Source of the DNA: Conchocele bisecta
Taxonomy: Eukaryota; Mollusca; Bivalvia; Lucinida; Thyasiridae
Assembly: GCA_029237695.1 (NCBI GenBank)
Contig: CM055266.1
Coordinates: forward strand, 125,106,569-125,170,568
Direction of reading: 5' to 3'
DNA: 64,000 bases
Position 1 is the first letter of the stretch. Each line of letters opens with the position of its first letter. Under the pieces are notes generated by a model, which had not been told where the DNA came from, did not search any database, and saw nothing but the letters and a program-made list of their open reading frames with translations. Below are positions 55,249 through 64,000 of the stretch, piece by piece. The position numbers and the translations under genes were made by a program.

Positions 55249-57012
55249 ATGATCGTTATCTGAAATTTTGGACTGAAATGTAAAACTTGAATGCATGTCA
55301 ACCCCGCCACCTTCATGCGCTTTAGGTAATTGAATTTGTTAGTATATCGATCTGTCCAAGGATTTAGGGTATAATACTTATGTCTTTGACCAGTCACGCG
55401 TCACATAAAGTGTTTATCTAACGCGTGCGTCGTGTGTAGTCAAGCGAGTCCAATTAATGTCCACGGGCCACTGCATGGCAATCCACCAGAACAGAACAGA
55501 ACAAATCGTTTATTTTCGCAATAGAGTTTCAGTCCACATGCAGGTGGAATAAGAAACAAAAAAGGCATGTATGAAAAGTACTAAGCATGGTGACGTCTAT
55601 AAAGCTCATGTAGGCAGACGATGCGCCACAACGAGATGGGGTCCACAGACTACTTAAATGAATTAACATTAATAATTGATAATCAATGAGAAATGTTCAA
55701 ACAATTATCAATTTACTCAGCCTAGCATATGTGAATGCGGGTTATTACTATTATTATAATAACAATAATCCGACCCAAAACACATGTCGTGCACGTGTTC
55801 AATGGTGATACAGTCCGGGCTGCACAGATGTCAGTCAGAGCTGGATCAGCACAGGCCACGAATGCACGTGAATGTTTTTTCTTTCTTTTAAATTAACAAA
55901 TTCCAAGCATCAGCTCCATTTAATATAATTCATGGTATAATAATCACGGTCCCCATGTCCTCGTGGTACACCATACCCGCCCCGAGAAAGCTTTGTCACA
56001 TACATGTAGGTGAAAAAGTGGCAAGTGAACCAGCATGTAGATATCTATTTACTATAAATAGCATGTACGTGTCTACCAAATACAGCTTACAGTTTAGAAA
56101 TACATAATAAGTATATAACCTTTAGTCATCAAATAAGATTTATAGTTAGTGCATGACCCACAGTGTAAGCTGTGCAAAGAAAGAAATTTGGAAGCGCAAA
56201 ATTGGAAAGCGCGAAATTTCACACTCAAAATAAATACGCAGTGGGTCTATTTTTACCAAATCGAGGTCACTAGTGTGGTTTGACATTCAATGACCCAGAG
56301 CCGACACGTGGTGTGTGTTCTTGCTGCTGATTGGTTCACAAGTCCACTATAATAGTAAAATGTAGTACACACTACCATATTTAGCAAATGTATTGTTCCA
56401 GGTCAGTGATATAATTTACACATGTGTACAGATGATTCACCACAGCTGATGATTGGTCGAGCGTTTGTCCTTGGCCTCGTAATATTATAATAGTTTATTT
56501 ATAGCCGGGACCATACATACACTCATTTGTCATAGTATATAGGCCTAATATCATTTGGATGCACAACATCTAAGCTTTGTTAAACATTGTTAATACTTTA
56601 TCAATTAGCAAATGTTTTAGGCAAAAATAATTTTTCAATCACATAGGAGGGAATGAACTAAAATATATATATCTATTCTGTCATTACAATCTTCCTCATA
56701 TATATTTTTCAGATGTAGCAATGGCAAAGCCATACATGTGTATATCAAAAATGTAAGAAGTGGGCTTAGGCCATCTTCAGTCTGGGTGGACACCTGCCTG
56801 TGATCAATACATGATGGGTGTATCCGAGGGCAAGTACAGTACTCAACCCATAAAGGCAAGAACTGGAGTGGCCGTCAGAGACATCAGATACATGTACCAT
56901 ACCAACATTAAGTTGGCAACAGCAATTTCAATTTAGAAGCACAATGTTATCTGGGGTCCATCTCAATGGACCATCAATGAGTCTATGATAGCAACCACAG
57001 TACCGGCCCCAA
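55249..57012. other. Intergenic, no gene seen
   Basis: No coding signal. 55487-55560 has AACAGAACAGAACAAATCG followed by TTTATTTTCGC and may be a reversed LINE 3' tail. The rest is unique-looking. Confidence 0.4.

Positions 57013-57049
<37 letters not shown>
57013..57049. repeat. Poly-G tract, 37 G
   Basis: An uninterrupted run of about 37 G on the plus strand, preceded by CCCCAA. Its exact length is likely to be uncertain in any assembly. Confidence 0.85.
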
Positions 57050-57051
<2 letters not shown>

Positions 57052-58997
57052 TGAACTGAGGCCACCATCACAGACACCAGCTGGGCCTATTTTAAGCCAT
57101 CATGAGCAATAATAAACATTAGTGTCCATTTACAGTGAATCATAAATGCATGATAGGTGGATTTGAATTTTTTTTTTTTTTTTTTTTTGGCAAGACGATT
57201 CAATACCTACCCCCAGGGGGTAAACAATGAAGCTGCCATCAGTTACACACAATACTTGTGCTATCCCATTCACATTTTGTTAAAATGAGGTGTTTTCAAC
57301 TACAGAGTACCAAACATTTCATAATATATTTCCTATAATTGGTATAAACAGACATACCTGAACACTGGTGTACATGTGTATATGTGGCCGTGATTTGAGA
57401 AAAGGGGCCCATGTTGATATCTACTTGTGTTATTCCACACATGTCGGATTTCTGTTTGATGTCGCATATTTCGCAAATAATCAAATTAGGGTTGCATATG
57501 ACACATCATGCCTGAAACTACCGCCGGGCTGGGGCGAAACTGAATGTATGTATTGTTACTGCGCCGAGTGAACACACGGATGTTCCAGTATCTTTTTCTT
57601 TCATATGACAATACTATTAAAATTGGCTTATTGATTTGTTATCAGTGTAGACTCAGATCAACATTCACATTCGTGTAGTCTTATCAGGGTATATACTGAT
57701 CGACAGTCAGCCAAATTATCATACTTCTAACAGACACCAGATCCTTATTAGTCGTCATGTGGATTTCACAAGATCAGTCTCTAGGCTGGTCGCAAATATT
57801 CATATTTGCATTATTTCACGAACAATTAATTTTAACAGGCTTTGTTCTTTACCATATTTACCATGACGGCGACTCACATCGCTTTCAGTTTCATAATTTG
57901 AAGTCATCTGATCAGGGTCTGCTAAATCTGCTAGATCTGTTGAAAATTCCATATAGCCTGGGAGCCCCGACATATGCATCACTCTAAAAAAAACCTTTCA
58001 AACAGTCTGTGCGTGTATTTATAATTACAAAACTGTGAAAATCACTCATACTATTTATTAGGTATATTTTAGTAGTTTAGTAATATTTGAACATACTTTC
58101 AATTGACGTCCTATTATATCGATCTTATTTATATTCTTACAACTATTAATGTTCAGGTTCAGTATGTTACTAGTATTATTTGGCTTACGCTATATATTAT
58201 AAAAAAATATCGCAAAATAACATAATAAGGGCGTTTTGACAAGGGGCCGTTATAATGTGATTCCGTAAAAATAAAAACATAGTAGGAATCTGTAACCGTG
58301 CGAATTAATTCAGCGGAAAATTCAAAATGGCGTCTGCAAGGTGATTGTTTTCGGTTTCTGTTTAGCACAAAATACAACGATTTTTAACGTATTCAGATAT
58401 AGTTCTTCGACAAACGCTGTGGTATAACACCAGAAGACAGATTTCTAGCGAATTGTTATCGATATTGTAACTTATGTTAATCGTGTTGTGTTTGTTTTAA
58501 TTTTTATTCGATGGGTTTAAACTTGTTTCCCTTAACCCGTAACCGACAGGAACCATTAACCGACAAAACAGAATCGTGGACGGCGAATGCCGGCGATGGA
58601 GTAAGTTAATGGTTAAACCCTTTGTCTCTTAGAGAAGAAAATGTTTCCTGCACTTTTATTGTCTGATTGTGACCGTCAAATAACCACATATGCCTGTGTC
58701 TTACTCTATATTTTATTACTTGCGTTTATTATCTTACATACCATTAGTTGCAGCCTGTAGCCCCAATTCTCATGGATTCGTGCCTTCTCATTGATTCGTG
58801 CCCCTAGAAAACAAGTGAATAAGCATATTCCAAGAATAGTGTTAATTGAAAATGATCTTAAAAAGGTATTTTAAATTGTTTCCCACTGTTTTATAAGTTA
58901 CAGTTACATACAATTGTGATTTACCACCTATTTTGTGATTTTTCTACGTACTTCCTTAATCTGAAGAGGGTCTGTTCGCAAATGATGCATACAATGT
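57050..58997. other. Intergenic, no gene supported
   Basis: It includes a T run of 22 (57169-57188), and family-D-like remnants near 57640-57700. An ATG at 58327 (MASAR then stop or donor-like GTGATT) is too short to call. Repeat-like TTCTCATGGATTCGTGCC starts at 58767. Confidence 0.4.
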
Positions 58998-59002
58998 GAT
59001 AT

Positions 59003-59860
59003 ATGTTGATTTCTAGATGAATCTGGACTTCACCATATTTACATTTGATGTATCTAGGCAGCAACACTTCTATATTGTACGAGTGATCATGGAATGTCAC
59101 TCAAATGTGCAGAAAGTTGTAGGGCACGAACCTGATGAGAAGTTTCAAGATCAATTAGGTGACTTGGGTGGGTTATTTCTAGGGACTCTAAGACTCGCAT
59201 AAACAACAATTTTGGTGAATTCCTTATGTGCACTCATAGTCAAGTGTTTGAACTTTATGTTGATGTATACATTTTCAGGAATTAATCAGAATATAACACA
59301 CAATATGAACGTATGTGCTTAGAGGCACGGATCCATGAGAATAGGGACTAACTCTTGTGATCCTCCCCTACTGTACATACCAGAGTTACAGTTCCTCCCA
59401 TAGCATTCCCCTGCAGAGTAGCGAATCAGATCTGATTCACACTTCAATGTTAATTATGAGCAATTTTATGTATTTTTGATATGAAGTAAATGTCAATATT
59501 ATTAAACTAGCATATTAGTCACTGTTCTCACGGATTCGTGCTCCTAAGCACATAAATTCATATTGTGTTATATTCTGATTAATTCTTGAAAATTCATACA
59601 TCAACATAATGTTCAAACACTTGACTATGAGTGCACATAAGGAATTCGCCAAAATTGTTGTTTATGCAAGTCTTGGAGTCCCTAGAAATAACCCACCCAA
59701 GTCACCTAATTGATCTTGAAACTTCTCATCAGGTTTGTGCCCTACAACTTTTTGCACATTTGAGTGATATTCTTTGATCACTCATACAATGAAGAAGTGT
59801 TACTGCCTAGATGCATCAAATGTAAATATGGTGAAGTCCAGATTCACCTAGAAATCAACA
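59003..59860. mobile_element. Foldback element, two ~340-bp inverted arms
   Basis: The left arm 59003-59342 and right arm 59520-59860 are inverted copies with a few per cent differences and a 177-bp spacer. The outer ends are ATGTTGATTTCTAG and its complement CTAGAAATCAACAT. No coding capacity is seen beyond chance. Confidence 0.82.
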
Positions 59861-59862
59861 TA

Positions 59863-60150
59863 CAGGTCACTCTCGTTATCTCGAAGTCGAATGGACTGAT
59901 GAAAATATATCGACATATCCGAACTTCGAGATAAAAATTTGGCAAATTTCTCGAAAAAGAATCCGAACAAAATCGCTTCAGAAATGCTCCTTTACTTTAT
60001 TTCCGTGTTTTCATAAATGGCGCACTTTCTTTTTTACACAATGCGTATGCGTCTGTTAATACTAAATATAGGAATACGCTATACAATTTCTGGTGAATTA
60101 AACAATTTGTTTATGCTTTTTCGCAGCTACTGAGCTAGTGTAAACGAGCT
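59863..60150. mobile_element. pogo/Tigger-like left end, truncated
   Basis: TA then CAGGTCACTCTCGTTATCTC and GAAGTCGAATGGACTGATG, with an inverted phrase ATATCCGAACTTCGAGATAA close by. This type of tip is common in Tigger-like elements. The right end is not found. Confidence 0.5.
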
Positions 60151-60284
60151 ATTTTCAACACACATGTGTCCGCGTCCGCCGCAGACACTTCTTGTCCGGA
60201 TCTTGTCCGGAGTCACTCAACACCCTTAGAACTATTTTCCATTTGAACTTCACTTTTAACATGCAAAACTTAAAAACTTCCACA

Positions 60285-60590
60285 CCCTAAGCATAGACCA
60301 CGACCCGAAGGTGTGTCGCGCACAAGAATGACAACTCTTGCATAGCTAATTTTTGAGTTATCTCCCTTTTTTGTTTCTCGCACTGATTTCGTGTCCGGAG
60401 CATAACTCCACCACCCTTTGGATCATTTTCATGAAACTTCACACAGGCATAGACCACAACCCGAAGGTGTGTCACGCACAAGAATGACAACTCTTGCATA
60501 GCTAATTTTTTAGTTATCTCCCTTTTTTGTTTCGCGCACTGATTGACCATAACTCGACCACCCTTTGGAATATTTTTATGAAACACCCAC
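60285..60590 (-). repeat. Helitron-like core units, inverted relative to 23.2-26.0 kb
   Basis: Two units with ACAAGAATGACAACTCTTGC and TAGTTATCTCCCTTTTT are seen, the reverse complement of the cores at 23190-23510 and 25590-25980. The 99-codon open frame on the minus strand is repeat-derived. Confidence 0.7.
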
Positions 60591-62100
60591 CATACTTGGA
60601 CAACTTCATCTCCTAGTGATGTACATCAATAACCCCTGATCTATATTTGACCTTGACCTACATTTCCTCTTGAATTACTTGGTTAATTCCCCTTGGTTAA
60701 GGTTTTTAGTCAACCTTGGTTAAGGTTTTTAGTCAAGTTTGTATATGCAATACTACTGGCCCTACACCCACCATACTTGGACAACTTCATCTCCTAGTGA
60801 TGCACATCAATAACCCCTGATCTATATTTCACCTTGACCTACATTTCCTCTTGAATTACTTACTTAATTCCCCTTGGTTAAGGTTTTTAGTCAACCTTGG
60901 TTAAGGTTTGTTTTCAAGCTTGTACATTGAATACTATTGTGCATCCAGACACCATACTTCGACAACCTTTTCTCATAGGTATGTACATCAATAACCCCTG
61001 ATCTATATTTGACCTTCACCTACATTTCCTCTTCAATTACTTACTTAATTCCTTTTGGTTAAGGTTAATTTTTAGTCAACCTTCTATATGGAATACTACT
61101 GGCCCTACACCCACCATACTTGGACAACTTCATCTCCTAGTGATGTACATCAACAACCCCTGATCTATATTTGACCTTGACCTACATTTCCTCTTGAATT
61201 ACTTAATTCCCCTTGGTTAACGTTTTTAGTCAAGCTTGTAGATGGAATACTCCTGGCCCTACACCAACCATACTTGGACAACTTCATCTCCTAGTGATGT
61301 ACATCAACAACCCCTGACCTATATTTGACCTTGACCTACATTTAACCTTGAATTACTTACTTAATTCCCATTGGTTAAGGTTTTTACTCGACCTTGGTTA
61401 AGCTTTTTACTCAAGCTTGTACATGGAATACTATTGTGCATACAGACACCATAATTGGACAACCTTTTCTCATAGTGATGTACATCAATAACCCCTGATC
61501 TATATTTCACCTTGACCTATATTTCCTCTTGAATTACTTACTTAATTCTCTTTGGTTAAGGTTTTTAGTCAAGCTTGTAGATGGAATACTCATGGCTCTA
61601 CACCAACCATACTTGGACAACTTCATCTCCTAGTGATGTACTCAACAACCCCTGACCTATATTTAGACCTTGACCTACATTTAACCTTAAATTACTTACT
61701 TAATTCCCCTTGGTTAAGGTTTTTACTCAACCTTGGTTAATTAAGGCTTTTAGTCAAGCTTGTAGATGGAATACTATTGTGCATACAGACACCATACTTG
61801 GATCAACTTTTTCTCATAGGGATGTACATCAATAACCCCCGACCTTTATTATTTACCTTCACCTACATTTAACCTTCAATTACTTGGTTAATGTTTATAG
61901 TCAAGCTTGTATATGGAATACTTCTGGGCCTACATCAACCATACTTGGACAACTTCATCTCCTAGTGATGTACATCAATAATCCCTGACCTATATTTGAC
62001 CTTGACCTACTTTTATCCTTGGATTACTTAGTTATCTCCCCTTGGTTACTTTTTTTTTTTTACTCAAGCTTGTATATGGAATACTCCTGGGCCTACAGCA
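60585..62100. repeat. Tandem array, about 160-bp unit, eight or nine copies
   Basis: Each unit contains CATACTTGGACAACTTCATC, AGTGATGTACATCAATAACC, TTTGACCTTGACCTACATTT and CTTGGTTAAGGTTTTTAGTC. Copies vary in length. A leftover unit end lies at 63670-63710, beyond the next array. Confidence 0.82.
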
Positions 62101-62103
62101 ACC

Positions 62104-63668
62104 ATACTTGGAAAACCACGCATCTACATCCAAGGTCAAGGTCACTGTTGAAGGTCAAAGGTCAAACGTATTGAAATTCCCTTCTGCTCTATATCTTCTA
62201 ACCCACCGATCATGGATTATCAAATGGCTTTGGCACAAATGTTTCTCGTGATGAGCAGGTGTGTCGCCATCAATAACCACGCAACCTAACGTCCAAGGTC
62301 ACGGTCACAAGTTGAAGGTCAAAGGTCCAAACCTATTGAAATTCCCTTCCCGCTCCTATATCTTCTACACTGTAAATGCATGGATTTATCAAATTGCTAA
62401 CCACGTACACCTACGTTCAAGGTCACAGTTGAAGGTCAAAGGTCAAACCTATTGAAATTCCCTTCCCGCTCTATATCTTCTACACCGATGCATGGATTAT
62501 CAAATGGCTTGGCACAGATGTTTCTCATGTTGAGAAGGTGTGTCACAATCAATAACCACGCACCTATGTCCAAGGTCAAGGTCACAGTTGAAGGTCAAAG
62601 GTCAAACCTATTGAAATTCCTTTCCGCTCTATATCTTCTACACCGATGCATGGATTATCAAATGCCTTGGCACAAATGTTTCTCAGGATGAGAAGGTGTG
62701 TCGCGATCAATAACCACGCACCTACATCCAAGGTCAAGGTCACAGTTGAAGCTCAAAGGTAAAAAATATTGAAATTCCCAAATGGCTTGGCACAAATGTT
62801 GTTTCTCACGATGAGAAGGTGTGTCGCGATCAATAACCACGCACCTACGTCCAAGGTCAAGGTCACTGTTGAAGGTCAAAGGTCAAACCTATTGAAATTC
62901 CCTTCCTCTCTATGTCTTCTACACCGATGCATGGATTATCAAATGGCTTGTACAAATGTTTCTCATGATGAGAAGGTGTGTCCCGATCAATAACCACGCA
63001 CCTACGTCCAAGGTCAAGGTCACAGTTGAAGGTCAAAGGTCAAACCTATTGAAATTCCCTTCCGCTCTATATCTTCTACACTGATGCATGGATTATCAAA
63101 TTGCTAACCACGCACCTACGTCAAGGTCACAGTTGAAGGTCAAAGGTCAAACCTATTGAAATTCCCTTCCGCTCATATCTTCTACACCGATGCATGGATT
63201 ATCAAATGGCTTGGCACAGATGTTTCTCATGATGAGAAGGTGTGTCGCAATCAATAACCACGCACCATGTCCAAGGTCAAGGTCACAGTTGAAGGTCAAA
63301 GGTCAAACCTATTGAAATTCCCTTCCGCTCTATATCTTCTACACCGATGCATGGATTATCAAATGCCTTGGCACAAATGTTTCTCAGGATGAGAAGGTGT
63401 GTCTCGATCAATAACCACGCACCTACGTCCAAGGTCAAGGTCATAGTTGAAGGTCAAAGGTCAAACCTATTGAAATTCCCTTCCGCTCTATATCTTCTAC
63501 ACCGATGCATGGATTATCACACTATGCCCAGGGTCAAGGTCACAGACTTGATGCGTTTAAAACCTTAACGCTAGGCTAAATGGCTTATGATAAAAAATGC
63601 CAAAAAATCGTTCCGTTTTCTTTGGCTGCCAGTGGGGGTATTCGTGTGCCGACAGGCCACATTTCTAG
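62104..63668 (-). mobile_element. Helitron-like element with 140-160 bp tandem core, ten units
   Basis: On the minus strand it starts at 63667 with CTAGAAATGTGGCCTGTCGG. The tandem units contain CAAGGTCAAGGTCACAGTTG, GAAGGTCAAAGGTCAAACCT, ATTGAAATTCCCTTCCGCTC and GATGCATGGATTATCAAATG. It interrupts the 60585 array, whose phrases resume at 63670. Several short open frames recur with each unit (MHGLSNGLAQMF-like) but are repeat-derived. Confidence 0.75.
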
Positions 63669-63719
63669 TTTCCCTTGGTTAATGTTTTTAGTCAACCTTG
63701 GTTAAGGTTTTTATGTAGG

Positions 63720-64000
63720 CCGCAGCCACCTTCTTTGTCAAGCTATGTGTACATCGACAACCCTCGTAGTCGAGCTATGCTGTTCTCCTACAGCTCTTGT
63801 TTGTTTTGCGCACTCTACAAACTGGACAATAATGCATGAAGACCTGTTTTCTCGTCTGCTCTGTACACCTTTTCTCGTGTGCTCTGTACACCTTACCTGT
63901 AGAGAGAACAATAGAGACTGGGAGAACCATGTGCTAGCATGGGCTAGCATGTGCAAATGTCCAGTGCTTGACCACTGTTTACCACATGTAATTTATACAG
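63720..64000 (-). mobile_element. Part of a Helitron-like block, inverted copy of 25390-25590
   Basis: GAAGACCTGTTTTCTCGTCT, TCTGTACACCTTACCTGTAG and GCTAGCATGTGCAAATGTCC are the complement of sequence at 25430-25570. It runs off the right edge of the window. Confidence 0.7.

Noticed and set aside
58327..58344. Possible first coding exon (ATG GCG TCT GCA AG followed by GTGATT) of a plus-strand gene
   Set aside because: Only five codons, no continuation found, and in-frame TGA follows at once; too little to support.

Overview
The window is eukaryotic nuclear DNA and looks like a bivalve mollusc. It is AT-rich, has long introns, and is packed with short dispersed repeats: MITEs, tRNA-derived SINEs, and Helitron-like elements with tandem cores and a terminal hairpin. 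No bacterial, organellar or rRNA genes are visible. The bivalve placement rests on the style of the repeats and the sequence of the one protein gene; the species cannot be named from sequence alone.

One protein-coding gene is clear: the 5' two-thirds of a KDM5 (JARID1/Lid/PLU-1) H3K4 demethylase on the minus strand. I can place 17 coding exons, from the start codon at 45924 down to a splice donor after 2596. The reading frame and splice phases are consistent through all 17. Together they encode about 760 residues: JmjN, ARID, PHD1, the JmjC catalytic core with its iron and 2-oxoglutarate ligands, and the C5HC2 zinc finger. The PLU-1 region, PHD2, PHD3 and the stop codon must lie beyond the left edge.

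Region by region: 1-2.6 kb is the next KDM5 intron, mostly a 1.57 kb pogo-like DNA transposon with a SINE-like element inside it. 2.6-45.9 kb is KDM5, with about 1.6 kb of its roughly 43 kb span already counted as 2.3 kb of coding sequence and the rest intronic repeats. The 8.9 kb intron 13 (6.2-15.2 kb) carries broken pieces of non-LTR retrotransposon ORF1 and ORF2 on the plus strand and a 1.43 kb pogo-like element. Intron 8 (20.8-28.2 kb) holds a 2.9 kb Helitron-like block. Intron 3 (33.6-36.9 kb) holds a 0.95 kb minisatellite of a 19-bp unit. 45.9-64 kb has no convincing gene. It contains a SINE with a 12-bp target duplication, a 5.6 kb inverted-repeat structure (49.65-55.25 kb), a poly-G tract, a foldback element (59.0-59.9 kb), and two tandem arrays at the right end, one of which carries repeated nuclear-receptor-type half-sites.

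The most notable points are: inverted 360-bp repeats that flank exons 8-10 and could favour back-splicing; MITEs ending within about 10-25 bp of several splice sites; a partial duplicate of the start of exon 4; a stop-free 19-bp minisatellite that reads as the same peptide repeat in all three forward frames; arrays of DR1 and TCAAGGTCA sites; the long inverted repeat with triplicated terminal hairpins; and a 2A-like motif left in an internally deleted LINE ORF2. I see no evidence for a wholly new multigene system.
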